From K23-9 sp049680365 (GTDB taxonomy: Bacteria; Planctomycetota; Planctomycetia; Pirellulales; Pirellulaceae), in NCBI GenBank assembly GCA_049680365.1, contig JBAUHQ010000482.1:16969-80968 (forward strand): a stretch of 64,000 nucleotides of DNA, in the 5' to 3' direction. Below the pieces are notes generated by a model. The model searched no databases. It saw nothing but the letters and a program-made list of their open reading frames with translations, and was not told the DNA's origin. Numbering within the stretch: the stretch's first letter is position 1; each line of letters begins with the position of its first letter. Below are positions 26,506-35,700 of this stretch, piece by piece. The position numbers and the translations under genes are program-made.

Positions 26506-27456
26506 ATGAAATCCCTCTCAGGAAATATCTTCGTTGCTGGCCATCGTGGGATGGTCGGATCCGCAGTCCTTCGCCGACTTGAACAAGAATCCGTTCATGT
26601 CTTGACTGCAACACGCGATCAACTTGACCTTTGCGATCCAAGCGAAACGCTGGCATTCTTTCAAGCGAACCAAATCGACAGTGTCATTTTCGCTGCAGCC
26701 AAGGTCGGCGGCATCGGCGCGAATGCTAGCTACCCTGTCGACTTCCTGTCTGACAATGTTCTGATGGCGGTCGGCGCTATTAACGCTGCCTACGCTACTG
26801 GAGTGAAGCGATTTCTATTCTTAGGCAGCACGTGTATTTATCCGCGGGATTGTGAGCAGCCAATCCGCGAAGACGCGTTATTAACGGGGACGTTAGAACA
26901 AACAAACGAAGCCTATGCACTGGCAAAAATCACTGGCCTGAAACTCTGCCAGTACTATCGCCGTCAACACGGAGTGTTGTTCCACAGCGCAATGCCAACC
27001 AACCTGTACGGGCCGGGCGACAATTATCATCCCGAACACAGTCACGTCCTACCCGCTTTGATCGCGCGATTCCACGAAGCCAAAGAATCAGGCGCCGATG
27101 AAGTGACTATTTGGGGAACAGGATCACCGCGCCGCGAATTTTTGCATGTGGATGACTTGGCCGATGCACTGGTGCACCTGTTGTCGACCGATGAGCCACC
27201 TGATTGGGCAAACGTTGGAACGGGAATCGATCTAACGATCCTGGAACTGGCCAAGTTGGTTGCACAAACCGTAGGATACGAAGGCGATATCAGTACTGAT
27301 CCGTCGAAACCCGACGGTACGCCAGTGAAGTGTTGCAATGTTTCCCGAATTCATGGCTTAGGTTGGCAACACAAAATCAACCTTGTAGACGGACTGGCTC
27401 AGACTTACCAAGCATTCCTGCGAGAGACTGAGGCCAAGCAATTGCGATCGGTCTAA
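26506..27456 (+). CDS. fcl: GDP-L-fucose synthase
   Basis: A bifunctional epimerase/reductase (WcaG type) that turns GDP-4-keto-6-deoxy-mannose into GDP-L-fucose with NADPH. The short-chain dehydrogenase fold is clear: VAGHRGMVGSAVLRRL at the N-terminus, AAAKVGGIGAN, LGSTCIYP containing the catalytic Ser, and NEAYALAKITGLKLC with the YxxxK pair. HSAMPTNLYGPGDNY is diagnostic of this enzyme. The ATG at 26506 is chosen over an in-frame GTG at 26479. It lies 85 bases upstream of gmd, which supplies its substrate. Confidence 0.95.
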   Translation: MKSLSGNIFVAGHRGMVGSAVLRRLEQESVHVLTATRDQLDLCDPSETLAFFQANQIDSVIFAAAKVGGIGANASYPVDFLSDNVLMAVGAINAAYATGVKRFLFLGSTCIYPRDCEQPIREDALLTGTLEQTNEAYALAKITGLKLCQYYRRQHGVLFHSAMPTNLYGPGDNYHPEHSHVLPALIARFHEAKESGADEVTIWGTGSPRREFLHVDDLADALVHLLSTDEPPDWANVGTGIDLTILELAKLVAQTVGYEGDISTDPSKPDGTPVKCCNVSRIHGLGWQHKINLVDGLAQTYQAFLRETEAKQLRSV

Positions 27457-27541
27457 AATTACAATTGCTAACGACTATTGCATTCGAAATTCAAACACCA
27501 GCTAATCTGAATCAAACGACTTTTTACTAAAGAACAAATCG

Positions 27542-28558
27542 ATGTCAAAAACTGCACTCATTACTGGAATCACCGGTCAAGACGGAAGCTATCTCGCCGA
27601 GCTGCTTTTGGAGAAAGGCTACAACGTTCATGGACTCGTTCGACGAAGCAGTACGTTTTCGACCGAACGTATCGAACACATTTATAGAGATCGTCACGAA
27701 GACACCAACCTACACTTGCACTACGGCGATTTGACCGACGGCCAAGCGCTGACAAACTTGGTGCTGGATATCAAACCGGACGAAATCTACAACTTGGGTG
27801 CACAAAGCCACGTTCGCGTCTCGTACGACCAGCCTGTTTACACTTTGCAAACCGTTGGCGTCGGCGCACTCAATGTTTTGGAAGCCGCCCGACTGCTGAA
27901 CAATTCACACCCGGTGCGCGTTTATCAAGCCAGCAGCAGCGAAATGTTTGGCGACGTTTTGGAGACGCCGCAAAAAGAAACGACGCCATTTAATCCTCAG
28001 TCGCCATACGCTTGTGCAAAGGTTTACGCGTTTCACCAAACCGTCAATTATCGACGTGGCTACGACATGTTCGCCAGCAATGGGATTCTGTTCAACCATG
28101 AATCAGAACGTCGTGGCGAAACCTTTGTGACTCGTAAAATCACACGTGCGGCGGGCCGCATCAAGATGGGTCTGCAAGACAAGCTATACCTTGGCAACTT
28201 AGATGCAAAACGTGACTGGGGTTATGCGAAAGACTATGTCGAAGGCATGTGGCGAATCTTGCAACACGATGAAGCGGACGATTTTGTACTCGCGACGGGC
28301 CGCACCGAATCGGTACGCGACTTCTGTAAACTGACTTTCGAGCAGTTGGGTTTGAACTACGAAGATCATGTCGAAATTGATCCTCGCTATTTCCGGCCAG
28401 CCGAAGTCGATTTGTTGCTTGGTGACGCATCCAAAGCAAAGGAAAAGTTAGGCTGGGAAGCCACCACCAACTTGGAAGAACTGGCCCGCATCATGGTGGA
28501 ACATGACTTGGAGCTTGCCCAACGCGAAGCTCACGCCAAGAACTTCGTCCCAAGCTGA
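27542..28558 (+). CDS. gmd: GDP-mannose 4,6-dehydratase
   Basis: 338 residues. It converts GDP-mannose to GDP-4-keto-6-deoxy-mannose. The NAD(P)-binding glycine motif is ITGITGQDGSYLAELLL, then LVRRSSTFSTERIEHIY (RSS block), YNLGAQSHVRVSYDQP, and QASSSEMFGDVLETPQKE with the catalytic Ser/Glu. The YxxxK pair is YACAKVYA and GILFNHESERRGETFVTRKI is a family signature. Together with fcl upstream it makes GDP-L-fucose, a donor for surface glycans. Confidence 0.97.
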   Translation: MSKTALITGITGQDGSYLAELLLEKGYNVHGLVRRSSTFSTERIEHIYRDRHEDTNLHLHYGDLTDGQALTNLVLDIKPDEIYNLGAQSHVRVSYDQPVYTLQTVGVGALNVLEAARLLNNSHPVRVYQASSSEMFGDVLETPQKETTPFNPQSPYACAKVYAFHQTVNYRRGYDMFASNGILFNHESERRGETFVTRKITRAAGRIKMGLQDKLYLGNLDAKRDWGYAKDYVEGMWRILQHDEADDFVLATGRTESVRDFCKLTFEQLGLNYEDHVEIDPRYFRPAEVDLLLGDASKAKEKLGWEATTNLEELARIMVEHDLELAQREAHAKNFVPS

Positions 28559-28719
28559 TCGTTGGTGATGGTTCGCCGGCATTTTTAGCTTGGCAGGTTG
28601 AATCGTTGCACTTTTGCCCCATCTCGACGATTGGCGGTAACTGGGGGACAATCTGGTTTCTCGTTTCAATCGTCTGCAGAACTCAAACTCAAAACCGCAT
28701 CCATTGATGCGGAGTGGTA

Positions 28720-29040
28720 ATGGGCAAGAAAAAGCCAGCTTCATTCGAATACGTCGAACCGATCGGCGATCGTGTTCTTGTCCGTAAAGACGAACCCAAA
28801 CGCGAAACGCGCGGTGGGATCGCATTGCCAGATGCTTCGGAAATCCCAACGATCACCGGTCGCATCGTGACGATCAGCGCTGTCGTGGAAAACGACGAAG
28901 AGTTGCCACTGCGGCAATACGATAAAATCCTCTTTCATCCCAAGAATGCCGTTCCTGTAGACTTGGAGCACGACAATCAGTTATTCGTGGTCCCGGTTGA
29001 AGATGTCGTCGCTGTTTTCCGGCGTGAGAAACCAGAGTGA
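28720..29040 (+). CDS. groES: Co-chaperonin GroES
   Basis: 106 residues from an ATG at 28720 that has GGAG five bases before it. The heptameric cap signature is present: VEPIGDRVLVRKDEP at the start, the mobile loop ETRGGIALPDAS that contacts GroEL, and the closing strands DNQLFVVPVEDVVAVF. No groEL lies next to it and no CIRCE element (TTAGCACTC inverted repeat) is visible upstream, so it is a lone copy and probably not under HrcA control. Planctomycetes often have several groES copies; whether this one is the main one cannot be told here. Confidence 0.88.
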   Translation: MGKKKPASFEYVEPIGDRVLVRKDEPKRETRGGIALPDASEIPTITGRIVTISAVVENDEELPLRQYDKILFHPKNAVPVDLEHDNQLFVVPVEDVVAVFRREKPE

Positions 29041-29276
29041 TCGCGGTCGGTCGCGTCGCTTCAGAAAGCAACCGAGAACGCGCACGCACGTACACTTCCT
29101 TGAAAACGCCAAGTTGTGGGACACTAGCAAACCGGGGACTTTCCCAAACGCGATTGGGCAGCATCTCTGCAGTATACAGCTGATCAAAAACCACCATGCG
29201 AGCTGATACGCTGGTTCAACTTTGCGGTTGATCGCATCATCGGATGGTCAACATTTTTCAGGAAGGCATCACTGAA

Positions 29277-31769
29277 ATGCGAAAACGGTCTCGCTCTCGC
29301 AGCGATTGGAATGGACGCCGAAATGTTGCTTTGAATAGGAAGCGTCGACTTGCGGTTCAACCACTCGAACCTCGTCATTTATTGGCAGGAGAAGGTGTCG
29401 GTTTTGATGTCAGCCGCACATTTACCACTGCGGGACTAGTGGGTTCCCTGTCATCGACTGTGACTTGGGGTGACAACACCCAATCCGCAGGAACTGTCTC
29501 CGGCGCAGTCGACAACAATGGTCCGCTGAGTATCAGATTCGAGTATCTCGGCAGTTTCTTCAACGACCCGGTTCGTCGTGCCGCCTTAGAAAACGCGGCA
29601 ACGTCGGTGATTGAACGTTTGGGCGATGACTTGACTGCGATTTCGTCTAGCCCTGGGATGAATTGGACGGCCGTCTACACAAACCCACTGGACGGAACAG
29701 AAACGCGAGTTCCTGACATGAACGTCGCCGCAAATGAATTGGTCATTTTCGTGGGTGCGCGAGACTTGCCGAATTTGCCCAAGAACGAACTTGGCCAGGG
29801 GGGACCGGGAGCAACTGAGGTCAGCGTTAACGGAAACTTCACTCAAGCACAGGTTGATGCCTACGTCGACAATGTGCTCTATCGCGGAGAAACAGGAGCG
29901 AAGGCAACCAACCCAACCGACATCGGTCCCTGGGGCGGATCGATTGCGTTCGATTCGCTAACGAATTGGCATTTCGGTACGACGACGGAAGGACTCGAAA
30001 GCGATGAAGTAGATTTTTCGACGGTTGCAGTTCACGAACTGATGCATGTGCTTGGGTTTGTGCCGCTGATCCCTTCTTCATTTTACACCAACTACGATGC
30101 ACCGACAAAATCCTTCACTGGGCCCAAGGCGACGGCAGCAAACGGTGGCAGCATTCCTTTGAGATCCAATTTTCACGTTTCCGACGATGTAATCAGTGAT
30201 GGTCAGCCGTCGATTGTCAAAGCGTCAGTCGATGATGGTATTCGTCGCAACTTGACGCCGTTGGATGTCGCCATCTTAGACGATCTTGGTTGGGTCATCC
30301 GACCAACTGCGACGGCAACAGTAACGGCAAGTCACATTTACGCAGACAATCCCGACTCTGGCACCACCTATCCAGTCGAAGTCGTCTTGCGTGGAAGCCT
30401 GTTGGGTGAGATCACACAGTCGCTGTCCAGTACCGTGACCAACACGCCCCCCACCCTGAGCCTCCCGCCGGACCAGTCCGTTCAAATTGGCCAAGCAATC
30501 GCGATCACCAACTTGGGCGAGATCAGCGATCCCGGGTTCACGAGTACCGCCGCAGGTACAACGGAAACGTTCACTTACTCCATCAATTGGGGCGATGGAA
30601 ATACCGAGACCGGCGATGCAACGATCGATCGAAATGGCAGTGCAACGGCAACTACCTTGGCCTCATTCAATGGAACGCATCTATATGACGCTGTCGGCAC
30701 TTACACCGTTGGCGTCACAGCGACGGATGATGATGGCGGATCGACATCAAGCAGTTTCAAGATCACGGTCACACCGCCTCCCGTACTTACGTTGACCGTC
30801 TCCAATTCCAACATCAAGGAAGACGCTGGTAACAACGCCGCCACGTTGACGGTTGCTCGAAGTGGACCTGCTCTCACAACCGCTCAAACCATTCAGTTGC
30901 AGTCCAGTGACACAGGCGAAGCCACGGTCGCAGCAACGGTAACGATACCGGCCAATGAAACCAGTGTGACAACGCCGATCAATGCAATCGACGATGCATT
31001 GTTGGATGGAACTCAAACTGCAGTGTTTACCGCCAACGGATCAGGAATCATTTCGGGTGAAGTAAGCATCAATGTAAATGACGCCGAGTCGCTAGCGGCG
31101 ACTTTCGTGGGCGGGAACATTATCGAAGCAGACACCACGTCGGTTGTCTTGAGGATTACACGTAGCAACACCAACATTGACGATCCGTTGACGGTAACCA
31201 TCACAGGTGGACTGCCGGGACAATTGACGCACGAACGTCCCGCCGTTATCAACGCAGGCCAACAAAGTGTTTCACTTTCGCTGACACCTGTTCAAGACGA
31301 CCAGCCTGAACTAACGAAAACGCTCAACTATGTTTTCACAGCGACTGGCTATTCATCGGCAACGGCTTCGGTCGACGTCCTGGATGATGAACCGCCAAAG
31401 TTCCAGAATCCCGTCAACCGATTTAACGCGGATGGACTGGGCGACGTGACTCCCAACGATATTCTGACCGTAATCAATCAGCTGGCTGAAGAAGGCAGTG
31501 ATGTTGTTTTGAATCCAGAAACACGTGCGCTGGAAGGGTTGTTCTTTGACGTCGACGGGAACTATATCTTGTCGCCCAACGACATCTTGGAAGTGATCAA
31601 TGAGTTGGCCCGAATCTTTGCCGAAAACAGCAATGGAGGCGGCGGAGAGTTGATCGCTCCGGCCACGCCCCCACAGTTTTTCGCGACGTGGGCATCCCCC
31701 AGTGCTATCGATGAAGACAAGGACGAGGCTCTACTTCGCTACCTGTACGACGTAGCGTCTGTTTCCTGA
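29277..31769 (+). CDS. Secreted metalloprotease-like protein with PKD, Calx-beta and dockerin-like modules
   Basis: About 830 residues; the ATG at 29277 follows AGGAAGG at ten bases. The N-terminus is basic and then reads QPLEPRHLLAGE, the LExRxLLA motif seen at the start of many exported planctomycete proteins. Residues about 40-350 form a protease-like domain with HELMHVLGF (H253), the zinc-binding HExxH; the third histidine expected six residues later is not visible. Then come a PKD-like domain (TFTYSINWGDGNTETGDA; LYDAVGTYTVGVTATDDDGG), two Calx-beta-like domains (NIKEDAGNNAATLTV) and a C-terminal pair of dockerin-like calcium repeats (TPNDILTVINQL and SPNDILEVINEL). Adhesion or proteolysis on the cell surface is inferred. 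Confidence 0.75.
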   Translation: MRKRSRSRSDWNGRRNVALNRKRRLAVQPLEPRHLLAGEGVGFDVSRTFTTAGLVGSLSSTVTWGDNTQSAGTVSGAVDNNGPLSIRFEYLGSFFNDPVRRAALENAATSVIERLGDDLTAISSSPGMNWTAVYTNPLDGTETRVPDMNVAANELVIFVGARDLPNLPKNELGQGGPGATEVSVNGNFTQAQVDAYVDNVLYRGETGAKATNPTDIGPWGGSIAFDSLTNWHFGTTTEGLESDEVDFSTVAVHELMHVLGFVPLIPSSFYTNYDAPTKSFTGPKATAANGGSIPLRSNFHVSDDVISDGQPSIVKASVDDGIRRNLTPLDVAILDDLGWVIRPTATATVTASHIYADNPDSGTTYPVEVVLRGSLLGEITQSLSSTVTNTPPTLSLPPDQSVQIGQAIAITNLGEISDPGFTSTAAGTTETFTYSINWGDGNTETGDATIDRNGSATATTLASFNGTHLYDAVGTYTVGVTATDDDGGSTSSSFKITVTPPPVLTLTVSNSNIKEDAGNNAATLTVARSGPALTTAQTIQLQSSDTGEATVAATVTIPANETSVTTPINAIDDALLDGTQTAVFTANGSGIISGEVSINVNDAESLAATFVGGNIIEADTTSVVLRITRSNTNIDDPLTVTITGGLPGQLTHERPAVINAGQQSVSLSLTPVQDDQPELTKTLNYVFTATGYSSATASVDVLDDEPPKFQNPVNRFNADGLGDVTPNDILTVINQLAEEGSDVVLNPETRALEGLFFDVDGNYILSPNDILEVINELARIFAENSNGGGGELIAPATPPQFFATWASPSAIDEDKDEALLRYLYDVASVS

Positions 31770-31806
31770 CACATTGTTGATTCCATCTCGACGAATCCAA
31801 TGAAGC

Positions 31807-32013
31807 TCATTCGTCCGAATCGTTCGATTGATGCGCTGCGCGTTGACAGCAGCGATCAATGATTTCACGCCGCTGATCGGCGGAAGCCAACGTCCAGCGG
31901 CCGATTTCGTCTAGCGAGCGGTAGCATCCGATGCAAATTCCTTGCAAATCGACAACACATTTCTTGATGCAAGGTGATGCAACATCGTCTTTCGGAAAAT
32001 GGGGAGACGACAT
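31807..32013 (-). CDS. DUF1289 domain protein
   Basis: 68 residues with the four-cysteine pattern of DUF1289: SPCIKKCVVD, then GICIGCYRSLDEIGRW, with the C-terminal helix holding ADQRREII. The cysteines (CxxxC and CxxC) suggest zinc or an iron-sulfur cluster, which is inference. The gene is convergent with the metalloprotease gene (37 bases apart) and divergent from the PQQ-like gene. It is short but the family match is clear. Family function is not established. Confidence 0.85.
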   Translation of the reverse strand: MSSPHFPKDDVASPCIKKCVVDLQGICIGCYRSLDEIGRWTLASADQRREIIDRCCQRAAHQSNDSDE

Positions 32014-32200
32014 TCTTGGCGAAGCAACTCAATGGGAGGCGGTAATTTCGTGACTTTGGTGCGGAGGACCAATTTGGATGGACGGTTGTCCCCCGCTGCA
32101 GGATTCATGCGATCGGCATGCACGATTTTACTTGGGCATTCAGTTGGTATGATAGGAGCCTCGACAACCCTCACGCCCTTTTGCGATCGACTGATTCAAG

Positions 32201-33502
32201 ATGCGATTAATCAAACCATTCCAATTCAGCTTTCTCGCGACGCCGCGATTGGTGCTTTCATCGTTGTTATTTCTATTTGCAATGGTCGGCGTCTGTGATG
32301 CCGCCGATTCTTGGCCCGTCTTTCGCGGCCCATCGGCAAACGGAATTGCAAACGCCGATGCAAAGGTACCTTACGAATGGTCACAGGAAAAGAACATTGC
32401 GTTCCGCACTCCAATCGCAGGCCAAGGTTGGTCATCGCCCGTAATAGCTGACGGCCGCATCTATCTTTCTGCAGCCGTAGCTAAGGACGAAGTTGCCGCT
32501 GAGAAGGACGCGGAATATGAATTGACGCTGGTCATTTTAGATTCCAAGACCGGTGACATTGTTAAATCAGTGCCTTTGATGCAACAGACTGCGGAGAAGA
32601 GCCACAAGATTCACAAAAAGAATTCACATGCCAGCCCGACGCCCATTGTCGATGGCGATCGCGTATTCGTTCACTTCGGATACCAAGGAACCGCTTGCGT
32701 TGATCGCGACGGAAATCCGATCTGGGAGAATCGCGACCTGTTTTTTAAACCAGTCCATGGCAATGGTGGCACGCCTGTCCTGGTTGATGGCAAGTTAATT
32801 TTCACTTGCGACGGAGAGAGCGAACCAAAAGTGGTCGCGTTGGATGCTGAAACTGGCAAACTGGCATGGGAAGTAAACCGCCCGAACGATGCGAAAAAGA
32901 AGTTTTCGTTTTGCACTCCGACTTTGATCACTGTCGATGGCCAAAACCAAGTCATCGCACCCGGCAGTGATTGCGTCTTGGCGATCGACCCGGCCAATGG
33001 CAACGTGATTTGGAAATTGCTTTACACCGGATACTCCGTCATTCCCAAACCCGTGTATCACAATGGACTTGTCTACCTTTCAACAAGTTACGATTCGCCC
33101 AGCATGCTGGCCATCGACCCAGCTGGCAAAGGCGACGTCACCGAGTCTCACTTAAAATGGACTGTCAAAAAGAACGTGCCCCACACGGCATCCATGATCG
33201 CTCATGATGGACTCATTTACTCGGTCAGCGACGACGGCATCGCGATGTGCGTCGATGCTCAATCAGGCGATGTCGTGTACAAGAAACGTGTCGGCGGTGG
33301 CTTTTCCGCATCTCCAGTTTTGGTTGACAACAAAATTTTCTATACCAACGAAGCGGGCCTGACGACAGTGATCTCGATTGGCCGCGACTACAAAGTGCTG
33401 GCGGAAAACGATCTGGGGGAACGAACGCTCGCGTCGGCAGCGGTCGATGGTAATGCATTGATCATCCGGACTGCCAATGCTATTTATCGCATCGAACAGT
33501 AG
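32201..33502 (+). CDS. Secreted PQQ-like beta-propeller protein
   Basis: 433 residues. A signal peptide (about 1-33, ending GVCDA) is followed by WPVFRGPSANGIA, the opening that planctomycete PQQ-like proteins share. At least five beta-propeller blades repeat the tryptophan-docking pattern, for example KVVALDAETGKLAWEVNR, CVLAIDPANGNVIWKL and GIAMCVDAQSGDVVYK. There is no heme or catalytic cluster, so it may not bind PQQ and may be a structural or sensing protein. A possible terminator follows. Confidence 0.85.
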   Translation: MRLIKPFQFSFLATPRLVLSSLLFLFAMVGVCDAADSWPVFRGPSANGIANADAKVPYEWSQEKNIAFRTPIAGQGWSSPVIADGRIYLSAAVAKDEVAAEKDAEYELTLVILDSKTGDIVKSVPLMQQTAEKSHKIHKKNSHASPTPIVDGDRVFVHFGYQGTACVDRDGNPIWENRDLFFKPVHGNGGTPVLVDGKLIFTCDGESEPKVVALDAETGKLAWEVNRPNDAKKKFSFCTPTLITVDGQNQVIAPGSDCVLAIDPANGNVIWKLLYTGYSVIPKPVYHNGLVYLSTSYDSPSMLAIDPAGKGDVTESHLKWTVKKNVPHTASMIAHDGLIYSVSDDGIAMCVDAQSGDVVYKKRVGGGFSASPVLVDNKIFYTNEAGLTTVISIGRDYKVLAENDLGERTLASAAVDGNALIIRTANAIYRIEQ

Positions 33503-33539
33503 TGGGTATGCATCGCGGAAGTCACGGTCAACTAGACAA

Positions 33540-33562
33540 CGCCAATCGGCGGTTTTCTTTTT
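33540..33562 (+). terminator. Short terminator-like hairpin after the PQQ-like gene
   Basis: CGCC-AATC-GGCG (33540-33551) followed by GTTTTCTTTTT. The stem is only four base pairs but the T-run is strong. It ends 21 bases before the YaiI start codon. Confidence 0.4.
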
Positions 33563-33583
33563 CAATTCACAAGTGACAGAACG

Positions 33584-34060
33584 TTGAAAATCTGGATCGA
33601 TGCCGACGCAGCGCCAACGGATGTGAAGGAGATTGTCTTCCGAGCATCCGCGCGATTAGAGATTCCGACTGTCTTGGTTGCCAACCGCCCCGTTGCATCC
33701 CCCGCCAATGCGACCTTGGTATCGTCAGTTGTCGTCCGTGACGGCGCGGACGTAGCAGACAAGTACATAGTCGCACACGCTCAACCGGGTGACTTGGCAA
33801 TTACGGCAGATATCCCGCTCGCGTCGGACTTGGTCGACAAATCGATTGCGGTCATTGACCCGCATGGCGATCAATACACGGCTGACAACATTCGTTCGCG
33901 ATTGGCAATGCGCGACTTCATGCACGAACTTCGTGGTTTCAACGACGAAGTGCGAGGCGGGTCAGCTCCCTATGGGCCAAAAGACAAGAAAGCATTCGCA
34001 TCGGCATTTGATCGTACCATCGCCAAACTTCTCAAAGCAGAATCCAAAAAGCAATCATGA
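33584..34060 (+). CDS. YaiI/YqxD family protein (DUF188)
   Basis: 158 residues starting at TTG; no ATG is available and the family normally begins with the strand seen here, IWIDADAAP. Other family blocks are present: a SSVVVRDGADVADKYIV strand-helix, AITADIPLASDLVDK, and NIRSRLAMRDFMHELR. In this family the acidic DADACP-type motif resembles a PIN-like nuclease active site; here the Cys is Ala. The stop codon overlaps the next start by four bases (ATGA), linking it to the SUI1 gene. Its function is not established. Confidence 0.88.
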   Translation: MKIWIDADAAPTDVKEIVFRASARLEIPTVLVANRPVASPANATLVSSVVVRDGADVADKYIVAHAQPGDLAITADIPLASDLVDKSIAVIDPHGDQYTADNIRSRLAMRDFMHELRGFNDEVRGGSAPYGPKDKKAFASAFDRTIAKLLKAESKKQS

Positions 34061-34404
34061 GTCGCCTGTTCGCTGGTACCCCATTCGATATTCCGCCCAC
34101 CTGTGATCGTTGCGAAAAACGGATCGAGAATTGCCGATGCGCACCACTACAACCAACCATCGAAAGGCAATCCCCTAGTAGCCAAATTGCCAAGGTTCGT
34201 GCTGATCAACGCAAACACAAACGGATAATCACAGTCGTTTGGGGATTAGAAGAGCCAGCAACGGATTTGCCTGATCTGCTTTCAAAATTGAAGTCTGCTT
34301 GCGGTGCCGGCGGAGCTATTAAAGAAGGTCAGTTAGAACTGCAAGGTGACCATGTCGCTCGAGTCAAAGCGACCCTCTGTGAACTTGGATATCGGGTCCG
34401 GTAG
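34057..34404 (+). CDS. SUI1/eIF1-family protein (YciH-like)
   Basis: 115 residues. The C-terminal 65 residues match the SUI1 fold of eukaryotic eIF1 and bacterial YciH: KRIITVVWGLEE, then LKSACGAGGAIKEGQLELQGDH and VKATLCELGYRVR. The first 50 residues contain two CxxC-like pairs, CDRCEKRIENCRC, a possible zinc ribbon typical of the bacterial type. YciH-like proteins affect start-codon fidelity in bacteria in some conditions; its role here is inferred. It overlaps the YaiI gene by four bases. Confidence 0.9.
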   Translation: MSRLFAGTPFDIPPTCDRCEKRIENCRCAPLQPTIERQSPSSQIAKVRADQRKHKRIITVVWGLEEPATDLPDLLSKLKSACGAGGAIKEGQLELQGDHVARVKATLCELGYRVR

Positions 34405-34452
34405 CAAGAATGACCGGCAATCTGTAGCCCGCGTCTGGCAGTGGATTCTTGC
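34404..34452. repeat. Inverted repeat after the SUI1 gene
   Basis: GCAAGAAT (34404-34411) and ATTCTTGC (34445-34452) form an exact eight-base inverted repeat with a 33-base spacer, starting inside the stop codon of the SUI1 gene. No T-run follows. It could be a weak transcription end or an RNA stem. Confidence 0.4.
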
Positions 34453-34549
34453 GCCCCGAATAACGCAAGTTTCCGCCTAGACACTAGACGCAATGACCAT
34501 TTGACTCGTTTCGAGGATTGCTGCTGAGTTTGCTCAAGGAGAGTTTCTA

Positions 34550-35548
34550 GTGAACCAATTTCACAAACGCCGCCATGACATTCGCCAATGGATCGCTGGA
34601 CGTACTGCGAAACCGATGTTTTTCGTTTCGCTGTTGCACCTCATCTGCCTCGCTTGCATGGTGGTCCTATGGGTCGACGTCCCCAGCCTTCACCGCAGTG
34701 CGCATGATGCAACAATCGAGACCGGTTTAGGTGCCGCAACTGGCATTTCAACGCTGGAGCGAGTCGTGCTGGGGTCAATGATGGCGATTTGGCCAATCGT
34801 CATTCTTGAATCCGTCGTCCATTGGCTGACGCGACCTTGGGATCAAGTGCATCGCAAATATCACTGGTTCGCCTTGGCGTTTTGCATTTGCCCGGCACTT
34901 CGAATGTGCGCTCGCAGCCCCGAGATGGGTCACCGTATGTGGCTGCCGGCCATCGGCTGGCGTCGCGCCGACGATCGATTGCGTCGGCGACTGGAACGCC
35001 GGTTCAGCATCCCCATGATCGTGATCGCATTGATGATCATGCCGATTTTGATCATCGAATTTTTCATGAAGTCTCAAGTTGCAGACTATGCGTGGTTGCG
35101 ATTGTTCTTGCACCTTGGCACCGGTGTAATCTGGTTTGCCTTTGCCGCCGAATTCATCTTGATGGTTTCGGTCACGGAGCGAAAGTTTGCCTACTGCAAG
35201 AAACACTGGATCGACTTGGCAATCATCTTGTTGCCACTGTTCTCGTTCCTACGCTCGCTGCGTGCGTTGCGGGCAACGCGAGTTGCCAACGTCATGCGAA
35301 TCCCACAAATCAGCAAGCTTGCGCGTGTCTATCGATTACGCGGCACGGCTGTAAAAGCCGTCGAAGCTCTCATCTTGCTGGGTGTTTTTCAACGATGGAC
35401 GCGGCGAAACCCTGATAAGGTGATCGCAAAAATGGAACTGCAATTGGAAGAAACAGAATTAGAAGCCAAGCGTCTTCGCCGACAAATCGCCAAATTACGT
35501 GCTAGACGCGAAGCGGCGAAGCCCGACCAAATTCTTCTGGAAACGTAG
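34550..35548 (+). CDS. Tandem voltage-sensor-like membrane protein without a pore
   Basis: 332 residues, GTG start with AGGAG before it. About five or six hydrophobic helices. The last is preceded by KKHWIDLAIILLPLF and followed by RSLRALRATRV, four Arg at three-residue spacing (R235, R238, R241, R244), the hallmark of an S4 voltage-sensing helix; E201 and D222 are in the S2 and S3 positions. The first half repeats this weakly: E87, H105, W106 and P115 match E201, H219, W220 and P229, each 114 residues apart, but S4 arginines are mostly lost. No pore loop or selectivity filter is present. The C-terminus (about 285-325) is a charged coiled coil. This resembles the plan of voltage-gated proton channels; that function is a hypothesis. 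Confidence 0.7.
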   Translation: MNQFHKRRHDIRQWIAGRTAKPMFFVSLLHLICLACMVVLWVDVPSLHRSAHDATIETGLGAATGISTLERVVLGSMMAIWPIVILESVVHWLTRPWDQVHRKYHWFALAFCICPALRMCARSPEMGHRMWLPAIGWRRADDRLRRRLERRFSIPMIVIALMIMPILIIEFFMKSQVADYAWLRLFLHLGTGVIWFAFAAEFILMVSVTERKFAYCKKHWIDLAIILLPLFSFLRSLRALRATRVANVMRIPQISKLARVYRLRGTAVKAVEALILLGVFQRWTRRNPDKVIAKMELQLEETELEAKRLRRQIAKLRARREAAKPDQILLET

Positions 35549-35700
35549 CAATAGCAACGCCCCGAACAGCATTCGCTACCAATAATCTTTATGCTTAAGC
35601 AAATCGACCAGTAGATTGAGACAGCGCAAAGTGAGGGTAGACCCCCTCGGCTAGTCATCCATCGATTGTTCTCACTCCAATTGCTTAGAAAACAATTCCA

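Noticed and set aside
28559..28719. Search for a CIRCE operator before groES
   Set aside because: No TTAGCACTC or its mirror half is present in this gap.
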